Position numbers and translations under genes: made by a program. Shown here one piece after another: positions 23,222 through 31,445 of a stretch of 31,445 nucleotides of DNA. Each line of letters begins with the position of its first letter. The stretch's first letter is position 1. Location of the stretch: NCBI GenBank assembly GCA_910586485.1, contig CAJUIA010000042.1, positions 1-31,445 on the forward strand. The letters are read 5' to 3'. This stretch comes from an uncultured Acetatifactor sp. (GTDB lineage: Bacteria; Bacillota; Clostridia; Lachnospirales; Lachnospiraceae). The notes beneath the pieces were generated by a model, which saw nothing but the letters and a program-made list of their open reading frames with translations, did no database searches and was not told the DNA's origin.

Positions 23222-25072
23222 ATGGCAGAATATCATGACAGAAGTGAAAATCCGCTGCATCGGCAGTTTGGAATCCGAAGTAATACAATCTACATTATTA
23301 AGAAAGTAAAACAGTACTGCCCGGCAGTAATCCTTATTACCCTGCTGGGCATTATATGCGGGTCAATTCTCTCCTTTTACTGGGGGATTGTGGGTAAATA
23401 TGTGATCGACCTGGTACAGGCGGAAGGGAACGCCGGGGAGAAAGCGGAATCACTACTTAAGCTGATCCTGATTGCCGGGGGGATTGCCGCCGTTTTAACC
23501 CTGGGCAACGCTTTTGCCCAGAATAAGACCTGGTATCGTTTTATTTATGTGAGAATGCAGATTATCACGGAGCGGGTAGACAAGGCGCTGGGGCTGAATT
23601 ATCAAAGGCTGGAGCAGCCGGATGTGCTGGACGTCCATCAGCGGGCCACCGAGGCCACCGGCGGGAACAATAACGGTGTGGAGGGTATGATGCACCTGAT
23701 GGACACCTTGGGGAGAAATCTTTGTGTGGTGATTTCCACCTTTGCGGCGGTTACGGTCCTGAATCCGGGTCTGGTGATCTTCCTGATTGTGCTGGGAATC
23801 CTTCAATATCTGTATTACCGGAAGATTATCCGCACGGATAAGCGGGAGGTATGGGATAAGCTGGCGCCGGTTTGGCGGCAGGTGAATTACATGAGCCGTG
23901 TCACCCAGGATTTTGACTATGCCAAGGACATTCGCCTGTTCGATTTGGCCGGCTTTTTAACGGAAAAACAGCGGCAGATACTTGCCAGGCGGGAGGAACG
24001 GATAGATTATAGTAAAGAGCTGTGGTTCCGGCATTCGGTAGTGGTGCAGCTCCTGTACCTGGCGGGCAATGCGGGGATTTATGGAGCGCTGCTTTATGCC
24101 GTTTTACAAAAGGGGCTTTCCGTGGGCGACTTTACCATGTATCTGGCGCTGGCGTATTCCTTCTCAGGAAGTATGCTGCAGTTCCTGCATCGGTTCGGTG
24201 ATTATGAACGGGCCTCTCTGGAGGTGGATGATTTCAGGACCTTTATGGAGCTGGATATGGAAGAAGAGGAAGATACCGTTCCTGTTCCGAAGGCGGAAGA
24301 ATATACCATTGAATTTCATGACGTGTGTTATCGTTATTTAAAGCAGGAGAAAAATGCCCTGGATCATCTGAGTATGACCCTGCATCCGGGAGAAAAGCTG
24401 GCGGTGGTGGGTTTAAACGGTGCCGGCAAGACGACCATGATTAAGCTCCTGCTCAGGCTGTACGATCCCACGGAAGGATATATTACCTTAAACGGGGTGG
24501 ACATCCGGAAATTCAGGCGGGAAGAGTATTACAGGCTGTTTGCTCCCGTGTTCCAGAATATAGAGGTGCTGGCCTTTCCCATTGCGGAAAATATTTCCAT
24601 GATGGCAATGGAAGACACGGACTGTTCCAGGGCGGAAGCAGCGGCGGAAGAGGCGGGCTTAAGTGACAGAATCAGCATCCTGCCTAAGGGGATCGCTACC
24701 GAACTGTTGAAAGTGGTAGACGAAGAGGGAGTGGATCTGTCCGGGGGAGAGAGGCAGAAGCTGGCCCTGGCCAGGGCCCTGTATAAGTCCGCGCCGGTGG
24801 TGGTGTTGGACGAGCCTACCTCGGCGCTGGATGCCCTGGCGGAGCAGCAGATGTATGAGCGGTTTAATCATATGATCGGAAAGAAGTCGGCGGTTTACAT
24901 TTCTCACAGGCTGGCGTCCACCAGGTTCTGCGACCGGGTGGCCATGTTTGCGGAGGGCAGGCTGATCGAGTACGGCAGCCATGAGGAGCTGATGGCAAAA
25001 GGCGGTGAATACGCCCGCATGTTTGAACTGCAGGCTCAGTACTATCAGGACGGACAGGAGGCGGAGGCATGA
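23222..25072 (+). CDS. ABC exporter half-transporter (membrane + ATPase), first subunit
   Basis: 616 residues. An N-terminal membrane domain of about six helices (about 35-340; clear ones at 34-60, 78-98, 155-195 and 270-305) is fused to an ATPase domain (about 360-600). Motifs: Walker A VGLNGAGKTT, Q-loop APVFQN, signature VDLSGGERQ, Walker B VVVLDEPTSALD and switch His in YISHRLAS. A GAGG site precedes the ATG by about 7 bases. It overlaps its partner gene by an ATGA, which is usual for heterodimeric type IV exporters. The substrate (drug, peptide or lipid) cannot be told; no precursor or peptidase gene is nearby. Confidence 0.88.
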   Translation: MAEYHDRSENPLHRQFGIRSNTIYIIKKVKQYCPAVILITLLGIICGSILSFYWGIVGKYVIDLVQAEGNAGEKAESLLKLILIAGGIAAVLTLGNAFAQNKTWYRFIYVRMQIITERVDKALGLNYQRLEQPDVLDVHQRATEATGGNNNGVEGMMHLMDTLGRNLCVVISTFAAVTVLNPGLVIFLIVLGILQYLYYRKIIRTDKREVWDKLAPVWRQVNYMSRVTQDFDYAKDIRLFDLAGFLTEKQRQILARREERIDYSKELWFRHSVVVQLLYLAGNAGIYGALLYAVLQKGLSVGDFTMYLALAYSFSGSMLQFLHRFGDYERASLEVDDFRTFMELDMEEEEDTVPVPKAEEYTIEFHDVCYRYLKQEKNALDHLSMTLHPGEKLAVVGLNGAGKTTMIKLLLRLYDPTEGYITLNGVDIRKFRREEYYRLFAPVFQNIEVLAFPIAENISMMAMEDTDCSRAEAAAEEAGLSDRISILPKGIATELLKVVDEEGVDLSGGERQKLALARALYKSAPVVVLDEPTSALDALAEQQMYERFNHMIGKKSAVYISHRLASTRFCDRVAMFAEGRLIEYGSHEELMAKGGEYARMFELQAQYYQDGQEAEA

Positions 25073-26832
25073 AAAAGTTAAATTCGGTCATCAGGGTACT
25101 ATTTTCCACCGCCTGGAAGCGCTATCCCCGGTTCTTTCTGCTGGAAGGATGGAAGACGCTGATAGAGACGGCCCGGCCCTTTCTGGGAATTTTTATCACG
25201 CCTCTTTTGGTGGACGAGCTCTGCACCTCCCGCAATCTCCGGACGCTGGCCCTTTATGCCGGGATCCTCGTTGTCGGAGAGAGCATGCTGCAGGTGGTAA
25301 ATGACAGGCTGAACATGACGCTTCAGAAATATCAGGAGCGGCTGGACAATTATTTTACCATGCAGATCAGTCTGCATTCCATGGGGCTGGACTTTCAGCT
25401 CACCGAGGACAAGGCGGCGCTGGACCAGCTGGAAAAGGCTCGTACAGGCATGACCTGGTATTCGGGCGGGGCTTACGGAATTGCAGAGCAGCTCTTTATG
25501 TTCCTGGGAAATATCTTTAAGATTGCCGGTTTTGTTACCGTCATCACCCTTCATGCTCCGCTTCTGCTGGCAGTGATATTGGTGCAGGTGGCGCTGAACG
25601 GCGTGGCTACCTCCAGGCAGAATAAGGTGGAGCTTAAGGCATATGGACGCCTTTCCAAGGTAAACCGTCTGTTTGGCTACTTTAGCTGGGAGATCGTGGA
25701 CTTTCGTTTCGGAAAGGATATTCGCCTGTATGACGCCCGCGGGATGCTGGTGAATAAATGGAAAAGGTATACAAAGGAGAGTATCGAGGGCTGGAAGTGG
25801 CAGGCAGATAAGACATATCCCTATTCGATGTTTATGACGGTGACGGGGCTGGTCAGGGCCTTGATTACCTATGCCTATGTGGGGCTTCTTGTCATCCGGC
25901 AGGTGTTTTCCATCGGTACCTTTACCCAGATGATTTCCGCGGCAGGAGGGCTGAACGATACCCTGGGCGGGCTGATCTGGAATGTACAGGAGCTGACGAA
26001 GCGTTGTAATTATGCTTATGAATATGTGCTTTTCATGGAGTATCCGGAGGCAATTCCCAAGGGGAATGCCCCGGTGAAGAAGGGGGAGCATCGTCTGGAG
26101 TTTCAGAATGTGGGCTTTGCCTATCCGGGCACGGACAGGAAGGTGCTGGAGGGCGTGAATATTACCGTGGAGCCGGGAGAGCATTTGTCCATTGTGGGCT
26201 TAAACGGCGCCGGGAAAACCACTTTCATCAAGCTTTTATGCAGGCTCTATGATCCCACGGAGGGCAGGATCCTCATGGACGGCCGGGACATCCGGGAGTA
26301 TGATTATCAGGAATATATGCGGCAGTTTGCTCCGGTATTTCAGGATTTCAAGCTTTTCGGTTTCACCATCGGGGAAAATATTGCCTTTGAGGATCAGAAC
26401 CGGGAAAAGCTGGAGCGGCTGTTAAAGCTGGTGGAGCTTGAGGAAAAAGTGGGAAAGCTGAGTAAGGGAGCGGATACCCGGCTGTTTAAGATTTTTGAAG
26501 AGGACGGAATAGAGCCCTCCGGCGGTGAGCAGCAGAAGCTGGCCATCGCCAGAGCCCTTTACAAGGAGGCACCGGTGATTATTCTGGACGAGCCAACGGC
26601 TGCTTTGGACCCGATTGCGGAATATGAGATCTATCGGCAGTTTCATACACTGGTGGGCGGGAAGACGGCATTTTATATCTCTCACAGGCTGTCCAGCTGC
26701 CGTTTCTGCGACCGGATCGCGGTATTTGAGGACGGCAGGATTGCGGAATACGGGAGTCATGATGAGCTTGTGGGCATCTCCGGCGGCATTTATGCGAAAA
26801 TGTTTGAGGCCCAGGCGCAATATTATAAATAA
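25069..26832 (+). CDS. ABC exporter half-transporter, second subunit
   Basis: 587 residues, the same membrane + ATPase layout as its neighbour. Motifs: Walker A VGLNGAGKTT, Q-loop APVFQD, Walker B VIILDEPTAALD and switch His in YISHRLSS. The signature reads EPSGGEQQ instead of LSGGQ, a change at its first position. The catalytic Glu is kept in both subunits, so strong degeneracy of one ATP site is not evident. It starts within the ATGA overlap (25069-25072). The stop codon's last base is the first paired base of the palindromic element that follows. Confidence 0.88.
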   Translation: MKKLNSVIRVLFSTAWKRYPRFFLLEGWKTLIETARPFLGIFITPLLVDELCTSRNLRTLALYAGILVVGESMLQVVNDRLNMTLQKYQERLDNYFTMQISLHSMGLDFQLTEDKAALDQLEKARTGMTWYSGGAYGIAEQLFMFLGNIFKIAGFVTVITLHAPLLLAVILVQVALNGVATSRQNKVELKAYGRLSKVNRLFGYFSWEIVDFRFGKDIRLYDARGMLVNKWKRYTKESIEGWKWQADKTYPYSMFMTVTGLVRALITYAYVGLLVIRQVFSIGTFTQMISAAGGLNDTLGGLIWNVQELTKRCNYAYEYVLFMEYPEAIPKGNAPVKKGEHRLEFQNVGFAYPGTDRKVLEGVNITVEPGEHLSIVGLNGAGKTTFIKLLCRLYDPTEGRILMDGRDIREYDYQEYMRQFAPVFQDFKLFGFTIGENIAFEDQNREKLERLLKLVELEEKVGKLSKGADTRLFKIFEEDGIEPSGGEQQKLAIARALYKEAPVIILDEPTAALDPIAEYEIYRQFHTLVGGKTAFYISHRLSSCRFCDRIAVFEDGRIAEYGSHDELVGISGGIYAKMFEAQAQYYK

Positions 26833-27034
26833 GTAACAGTTCAGCCCTCCAACAACCTGACGGTGCCAGCCGCCCATTATTCTCATTCGGACACGCTTTC
26901 GCTTGAGGCTCGACGTAGCGGTACCTAAGCAAGCACAGTACGCTTGCTAAGTACCGACGTCTTGCACAGTCCTCATTGAGAACAATGGGCGACTGTCACG
27001 TGTTATCCGCTTACGGGAGGGCTGAACTGATACT
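26832..27034. mobile_element. palindromic MITE-like element
   Basis: The ends form a 19-bp inverted repeat with one mismatch: 26832-26850 against 27016-27034, with a perfect 14-bp core CAGTTCAGCCCTCC. Inside, 26862-26885 pairs with 26977-27000 at 20 of 24 positions, and 26920-26955 forms an apical hairpin (GGTACC...GCAAGC / GCTTGC...GTACC). Almost the whole length can thus fold into one long hairpin. It contains no ORF. No clear target duplication is seen, so transposition is inferred and a large structured RNA or terminator is possible. Confidence 0.55.
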
Positions 27035-27061
27035 AAATAATAAACAAGCGTGGAAAATTCA

Positions 27062-27090
27062 TTGCAAATAAGCGGTGACTATGGTACACT
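27062..27090 (+). promoter_or_regulatory. promoter of the butyryl-CoA operon
   Basis: TTGCAA (27062-27067), 17 bases, TACACT (27085-27090). It lies 63 bases before thl and 28 bases after the palindromic element. Confidence 0.6.
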
Positions 27091-27152
27091 TGAAAATAGG
27101 TTTATGACAAAAAAATAACAATCAAAAAATAATATCACTGGAGGGAAAAAAC

Positions 27153-28337
27153 ATGGCAAAGAAAGTAGTTTTAGCCGGAGCATGCCGTACCGCCATCGGT
27201 ACCATGGGCGGCACACTGAGCACGACTCCCGTTGTGGAGCTGGGCGCAATCGTGATTAAGGAGGCCTTAAACAGAGCAGGCGTGAAGCCTGAGGATGTGG
27301 ATCAGGTTTATATGGGCTGCGTAATTCAGGCTGCCCAGGGTCAGAACGTGGCTCGTCAGGCGTCCATCAAGGCAGGGCTTCCCATCGAGGTGCCCGCCGT
27401 TACCATGAACGTAGTATGCGGATCAGGCTTAAACTGTGTGAATCAGGCTGCGCAGATGATTATGGCAGGCGATGCGGACATTGTTGTGGCAGGCGGTATG
27501 GAAAACATGTCCATGGCTCCCTATGCGATTCCTCAGGGCCGTTACGGTTACAGGATGAACAACGGCACCCTGGTGGATACCATGATTAAGGATGCTCTTT
27601 GGGATGCGTTCAATGATTATCATATGATTATGACGGCTGACAATATCTGCCGTGAGTGGGGATTAACCCGCGAAGAGCTGGATGAGTTTGCGTTAAAGAG
27701 CCAGCAGAAGGCGGAAGCTGCGCAGAAGTCCGGCGCCTTTGATAAGGAAATCGTTCCCGTGATGGTGAAGAAAAAGAAGGAGACCATCGAGTTCAAGGTT
27801 GACGAGGGTCCCCGCGCAGGCTCCACCATCGAGGGACTGCAGAAGCTTCGTCCTATCAATCCCGACGGCTTTGTTACCGCAGGTAACGCTTCCGGAATTA
27901 ACGATGGCGCAGCGGCAATCGTTGTTATGAGCGAAGAAAAAGCAAAAGAGCTGGGCGTTAAGCCGATGGCAACCTTTGTGGCAGGAGCCCTGGCAGGCGT
28001 TCGTCCTGAGGTTATGGGCATCGGCCCTGTGGCATCTACAAAGAAGGTGCTGGCTAAGACCGGCATGAAGATCGAAGACTTTGACATCATCGAGGCAAAC
28101 GAGGCCTTTGCGGCACAGTCCGTAGCCGTGGGCAAGGAGCTTGGCATCGACGTAGACAAGCAGCTGAATCCTAACGGCGGCGCGATTGCGCTGGGCCATC
28201 CTGTAGGAGCTTCCGGATGCCGCATCCTGGTGACACTGCTTCACGAGATGCAGGCCAAGGGAGCAAAGACCGGTCTGGCTACCCTGTGTATCGGCGGCGG
28301 CATGGGCTGCTCCACCATCGTAAAGATCGAGGATTAA
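27153..28337 (+). CDS. thl: acetyl-CoA C-acetyltransferase (thiolase)
   Basis: 394 residues, standard for biosynthetic thiolases. It joins two acetyl-CoA into acetoacetyl-CoA, the first step towards butyryl-CoA. The acyl-accepting Cys89 (NVVCGSG), His349 (NGGAIALGHPVGASG) and Cys379 (TLCIGGGMG) are present, as is GGMENMS. A GGAGGG site stands 7-8 bases before the ATG. It is the first gene of an operon with crt, hbd, bcd and etfB. The codon use looks like that of a highly expressed gene (GGC, AAG, CTG dominate). Also called atoB or thlA in other genomes. Confidence 0.96.
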   Translation: MAKKVVLAGACRTAIGTMGGTLSTTPVVELGAIVIKEALNRAGVKPEDVDQVYMGCVIQAAQGQNVARQASIKAGLPIEVPAVTMNVVCGSGLNCVNQAAQMIMAGDADIVVAGGMENMSMAPYAIPQGRYGYRMNNGTLVDTMIKDALWDAFNDYHMIMTADNICREWGLTREELDEFALKSQQKAEAAQKSGAFDKEIVPVMVKKKKETIEFKVDEGPRAGSTIEGLQKLRPINPDGFVTAGNASGINDGAAAIVVMSEEKAKELGVKPMATFVAGALAGVRPEVMGIGPVASTKKVLAKTGMKIEDFDIIEANEAFAAQSVAVGKELGIDVDKQLNPNGGAIALGHPVGASGCRILVTLLHEMQAKGAKTGLATLCIGGGMGCSTIVKIED

Positions 28338-28342
28338 GGAGG

Positions 28343-28428
28343 AAGATTGAAAATTGCATTTTCAATCTTGGAATTTGTGACGCTGGGCGTCCTAAAGTTC
28401 CCACAGATTTAGATGCCGCTTGCGCGGC
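28343..28428 (+). other. hairpin series between thl and crt
   Basis: The 106-base gap holds AAGATTGAAAAT/ATTTTCAATCTT (12-bp perfect stem, 28343-28369). After it comes a stem AATTTGTG/CACAGATT enclosing GACGC/GCGTC (28379-28391), and then GCCGC/GCGGC (28415-28428). No T run follows. It may stabilise or process the mRNA, or be a dispersed repeat. Confidence 0.55.
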
Positions 28429-28443
28429 GGAATGAGAGGAAAT

Positions 28444-29268
28444 ATGGAATATATATTATATGAGCAGAAGGGTAACATCGCCACCATTACCATTAACCGG
28501 GAGAAGGCGCTGAACGCTTTGAATTCTCAGGTGCTGGATGAGCTGAATCAGGTTTTGGACGGGGTTGATTTAAACGAGGTGCGCTGCCTGATCCTTACCG
28601 GTGCAGGCCAGAAGTCCTTTGTGGCAGGAGCGGACATCGGAGAGATGAGTACGCTGAGCAAGGCGGAGGGCGAGGCCTTCGGCAAGAAGGGCAATGACGT
28701 ATTCAGAAAGCTGGAGACCTTCCCCGTTCCCGTGATTGCGGCGGTAAACGGTTTTGCTTTGGGCGGCGGCTGTGAGATTTCCATGAGCTGTGACATCAGG
28801 CTTTGCTCCGACAATGCGGTCTTCGGGCAGCCTGAGGTGGGCTTAGGAATTACGCCCGGCTTCGGCGGCACTCAGCGTCTGGCCCGTTTGGTAGGAGCAG
28901 GCATGGCAAAGCAGATGATCTATACCGCACGCAATATCAAGGCTGCGGATGCTTTGCGGATCGGCCTGGTAAACGAGGTGTTCTCCGCGGAAACGGACGC
29001 CGAGGGCAATGTGGTAAAGACGGCGCAGGAGGTATTGATGGCGGCGGCGGAAAAGATGGCGTCCACCATCGCCAAGAATGCGCCCATTGCTGTGCGCAAC
29101 TGCAAGAAGGCCATCAACGAAGGCCTGGATGAGGATATGGACGAGGCGCTGGTGATTGAGGAAAAGCTTTTCGGCGCCTGCTTCGAGACGGAAGATCAGA
29201 AGTACGGAATGGCATTTTTCCTGGACAAAAACAAGGAGAAGGTAAAGGAGCCGTTTAAGAACTGCTGA
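28444..29268 (+). CDS. crt: 3-hydroxybutyryl-CoA dehydratase (crotonase)
   Basis: 274 residues. It removes water from 3-hydroxybutyryl-CoA to give crotonyl-CoA. The oxyanion-hole segment AGADIGEM and the two catalytic glutamates Glu111 (GGGCEIS) and Glu131 (FGQPEVGLG) stand 20 residues apart, as in the enoyl-CoA hydratase family. The start at 28444 has GAGAGGA just upstream; an in-frame upstream start at 28420 would lie in a hairpin. The C-terminus is slightly longer than that of clostridial Crt of about 260 residues. It is separated from thl by a hairpin-rich gap but clearly in the same operon. Confidence 0.94.
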   Translation: MEYILYEQKGNIATITINREKALNALNSQVLDELNQVLDGVDLNEVRCLILTGAGQKSFVAGADIGEMSTLSKAEGEAFGKKGNDVFRKLETFPVPVIAAVNGFALGGGCEISMSCDIRLCSDNAVFGQPEVGLGITPGFGGTQRLARLVGAGMAKQMIYTARNIKAADALRIGLVNEVFSAETDAEGNVVKTAQEVLMAAAEKMASTIAKNAPIAVRNCKKAINEGLDEDMDEALVIEEKLFGACFETEDQKYGMAFFLDKNKEKVKEPFKNC

Positions 29269-29325
29269 GTCAGGTAAAGCCCTGCAGGCATAAAAAAGGA
29301 AGGAACAGATAAAGGAGGATTTACA

Positions 29326-30165
29326 ATGAAGGTAGGTATTATTGGTGCAGGTACAATGGGAGCCGGAATCGCACAGGCATTTGCCATGACGGACGGCTAT
29401 GAGGTCTGCCTCTGCGACATCAAGCAGGAGTTTGCTGACGGCGGCAGAGCAAAGATTCAGAAGAACATTAATTTCCTGGTAGGCAAGGAGAAGATCAGTG
29501 CAGAAAAAGGCGACGAGATCATGAACAAGATTGTCACCGGCTTAAAGGATATTTGCACGGACTGCGATCTGGTAATTGAGGTATGTCCTGAGAATATGGC
29601 AATCAAGAAGCAGACCTTTGCGGAGCTGCAGCAGATCGTGAAGAAGGATTGTATTTTTGCCTCCAACACCTCTTCTCTTTCCATTACCGAGATGGGCAAC
29701 GGTCTTGACCGTCCGCTGATCGGTATGCACTTCTTCAATCCTGCCGACAGGATGAAGCTGGTGGAGGTGATTGCCGGCGCAAATACGCCTGCAGAGCTTG
29801 TGGAGAAGATTAAGGGCATTGCCACGGAAATCGGCAAGACTCCCGTTGAGGTAAACGAGGCGGCGGGCTTTGTGGTAAACAGGATTTTGATTCCCATGAT
29901 TAACGAGGCTGTCAATGTTTATGCCGCAGGCGTTGCCTCTGTTGCGGATATTGACGTTGCCATGCAGCTGGGAGCAAATCATCCCATGGGACCTCTGGCT
30001 CTTGGAGATTATATCGGCCTGGACATCGTGCTGGCGATTATGGAAGTGATCTATGCAGAGACAGGAGATTCTAAGTATGCTCCTGCTCCCCTTTTGAGAA
30101 AAATGGTCCGCGCAGGCAAGCTGGGTAAGAAGACCGGCGAGGGATTTTACAATTATTCGAAGTAA
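29326..30165 (+). CDS. hbd: 3-hydroxybutyryl-CoA dehydrogenase
   Basis: 279 residues. It reduces acetoacetyl-CoA to 3-hydroxybutyryl-CoA with NAD(P)H. The nucleotide-binding loop GAGTMGAGIAQAF starts at about residue 7. The catalytic pair is His135 (MHFFNPADRM) and Glu147 (KLVEVI), 12 residues apart as in the family, and the C-terminal helical domain (HPMGPLALGDYIGLD) forms the dimer. A strong AAAGGAGG site stands 7 bases before the ATG. It lies 57 bases after crt and 35 bases before bcd. Confidence 0.95.
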   Translation: MKVGIIGAGTMGAGIAQAFAMTDGYEVCLCDIKQEFADGGRAKIQKNINFLVGKEKISAEKGDEIMNKIVTGLKDICTDCDLVIEVCPENMAIKKQTFAELQQIVKKDCIFASNTSSLSITEMGNGLDRPLIGMHFFNPADRMKLVEVIAGANTPAELVEKIKGIATEIGKTPVEVNEAAGFVVNRILIPMINEAVNVYAAGVASVADIDVAMQLGANHPMGPLALGDYIGLDIVLAIMEVIYAETGDSKYAPAPLLRKMVRAGKLGKKTGEGFYNYSK

Positions 30166-30200
30166 CAAATAATAAATTTATGGATGGAGGATGAAACATC

Positions 30201-31367
30201 ATGGATTTTACATTATCCAAAGAGCATGAGATGGCAAGACAGCTGTTTAAGGACTTTGCCGAGACAGAGGTAAAGCCGCTGGCACAGGAGGTTGACGAGG
30301 AAGAGCGTTTCCCCAGAGAGACTGTGGAAAAAATGGCAAAGTACGGCTTTCTGGGCATTCCTGTTCCCAAGGAGTACGGTGGGCAGGGCTGCGACATCCT
30401 GACCTATGTTATGTGCGTGGAGGAGCTTTCCAAGGTATGCGGGACAACAGGCGTTATTGTTTCCGCACATACCTCCCTTTGTATTGATCCGATTCTGACC
30501 TACGGCACGGACGAGCAGAAGCAGAAGTATCTTCCTGATCTGGCAAGCGGCCGTAAGGTTGGTGCTTTCGGCCTGACAGAGCCCGGCGCCGGTACCGATG
30601 CCCAGGGACAGCAGACCAAGGCTGTACTGGACGGGGACGAGTGGGTGTTAAACGGCTCCAAGTGCTTTATTACCAACGGTAAGGAAGCTGACGTATATAT
30701 TGTGATTGCCGTGACGGGCACCGTGGAAAAGAAGGGCCGGAAGCTGAAGGAAATCTCCGCATTTATCGTTGAAAAGGGAACCCCCGGCTTCACCTTCGGC
30801 ACCAAGGAGAAGAAGATGGGTATCCGCGGATCCTCTACCTATGAGCTGATCTTTACGGACTGCCGGATCCCCAAGGACAATCTGCTGGGTCAGCAGGGCA
30901 AGGGCTTCAATATTGCCATGCACACCTTAGACGGCGGCCGAATCGGTATCGCCGCACAGGCATTGGGCCTTGCAGAGGGCGCTCTTGAGCGGACCATTGC
31001 TTATACCCAGGAGAGAAAGCAGTTTGGCAAGTCCATCAGCGGCTTTCAGAATACCCAGTTCCAGCTGGCAGACATGGCTACCAAGGTTGAGGCAGCCAAG
31101 ATGCTGGTGTACAAGGCTGCTCTGAAGAAGGATGAGTACAGAAGCAATCCCAAGATTTCTTATTCTGTGGAAGCGGCACAGGCGAAGCTTTATGCGGCGG
31201 AGGTTGCCATGGAGGTTACTACTACGGCAGTTCAGCTGCACGGCGGTTACGGCTATATCAGAGAATATGACGTGGAGCGCATGATGCGTGACGCCAAGAT
31301 CACCGAGATCTACGAGGGTACCTCCGAGGTTCAGAGGATGGTCATCTCTGCAAGTCTGCTTAAGTAA
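30201..31367 (+). CDS. bcd: butyryl-CoA dehydrogenase (short-chain acyl-CoA dehydrogenase)
   Basis: 388 residues with the normal acyl-CoA dehydrogenase domains: N-terminal helices (about 1-120), middle beta domain (FGLTEPGAGTDA, KCFITNG) and a C-terminal helical domain. The catalytic base Glu372 lies in YEGTSEVQRM, the position found in bacterial butyryl-CoA dehydrogenases. It reduces crotonyl-CoA to butyryl-CoA. With EtfAB it can couple this to ferredoxin reduction by electron bifurcation, and the etfB gene follows at once, which supports that role. A GGAGG site lies 10 bases before the ATG. Confidence 0.94.
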   Translation: MDFTLSKEHEMARQLFKDFAETEVKPLAQEVDEEERFPRETVEKMAKYGFLGIPVPKEYGGQGCDILTYVMCVEELSKVCGTTGVIVSAHTSLCIDPILTYGTDEQKQKYLPDLASGRKVGAFGLTEPGAGTDAQGQQTKAVLDGDEWVLNGSKCFITNGKEADVYIVIAVTGTVEKKGRKLKEISAFIVEKGTPGFTFGTKEKKMGIRGSSTYELIFTDCRIPKDNLLGQQGKGFNIAMHTLDGGRIGIAAQALGLAEGALERTIAYTQERKQFGKSISGFQNTQFQLADMATKVEAAKMLVYKAALKKDEYRSNPKISYSVEAAQAKLYAAEVAMEVTTTAVQLHGGYGYIREYDVERMMRDAKITEIYEGTSEVQRMVISASLLK

Positions 31368-31404
31368 AAGTAAAGCAAAAAATATAGAGTAAGGAGAAAA
31401 TACA

Positions 31405-31445
31405 ATGAAAATTGTTGTTTGTATTAAGCAGGTGCCCGATACAAA
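31405..31445 (+). CDS. etfB: electron transfer flavoprotein beta subunit, N-terminal end only
   Basis: Only 13 codons are inside the window (MKIVVCIKQVPDT), a classic EtfB N-terminus. AAGGAG stands about 8 bases before the ATG, 37 bases after the bcd stop. It would form, with EtfA, the electron-bifurcating partner of Bcd. The remainder lies beyond the right edge. Confidence 0.88.
   Translation, partial: MKIVVCIKQVPDT

Noticed and set aside
25099..26184. 361-codon open frame on the minus strand
   Set aside because: It is opposite the membrane domain of the second ABC half-transporter, with no domain or ribosome site.

Overview
The window looks like a chromosomal segment of a Gram-positive, butyrate-forming Clostridia member, most likely Lachnospiraceae. 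Grounds: strong AGGAGG-type ribosome sites, moderate GC with GC-rich third codon positions, a thl-crt-hbd-bcd-etfB operon, a long-form hpf, zinc-ribbon/DUF4234 and DUF4125 proteins, and a perfect WalR-type box in front of a cell-wall hydrolase. This is inferred from gene content only. I see no tRNA, rRNA, CRISPR array, transposase or phage gene.

Layout. (1) 1-801: the C-terminal end of a repeat-rich surface protein that starts outside the window. (2) 811-7256: four overlapping genes: a CHASE2 sensor adenylate cyclase, a GAF/HD-GYP cyclic-di-GMP phosphodiesterase, a TIM-barrel (xylose isomerase-like) enzyme and a large TPR-DUF4037-DUF4125 protein. A conserved small ORF follows (7373-7636). This reads as a second-messenger module. 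(3) 7739-9653: a short-chain dehydrogenase (minus strand), divergent from thioredoxin reductase. (4) 9772-13353: a WalR-box promoter and SH3/NlpC-P60 hydrolase; a 460-base gap with a DnaA-box cluster; hpf; and an M23 peptidase. (5) 13410-18244: response regulator, histidine kinase, ABC ATPase and two ABC-2 permeases. A 195-base, hairpin-rich insert separates the ATPase from the permeases. (6) 18245-23192: a repeat-bearing gap, an unrecognised membrane protein, rarA (minus strand), a YfcE-like phosphoesterase, a DUF2752 protein and a zinc-ribbon/DUF4234 protein. (7) 23222-26832: two overlapping ABC exporter half-transporters. (8) 26832-27034: a palindromic element of about 200 bases. (9) 27062-31445: a promoter and the crotonyl-CoA/butyryl-CoA operon, cut at the right edge inside etfB.

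How the genes work together. The last operon converts two acetyl-CoA to butyryl-CoA (thiolase, 3-hydroxybutyryl-CoA dehydrogenase, crotonase, then the butyryl-CoA dehydrogenase/EtfAB complex). The 811-7256 operon pairs cAMP synthesis with c-di-GMP breakdown. The two-component genes probably control the ABC genes behind them. The most unusual observations are the DnaA-box cluster upstream of hpf, the palindromic element in front of thl, the cyclase/HD-GYP/DUF4037-DUF4125 operon, and the structured insert that splits the ABC operon. Functional statements rest on motif recognition by eye; no database search was run.
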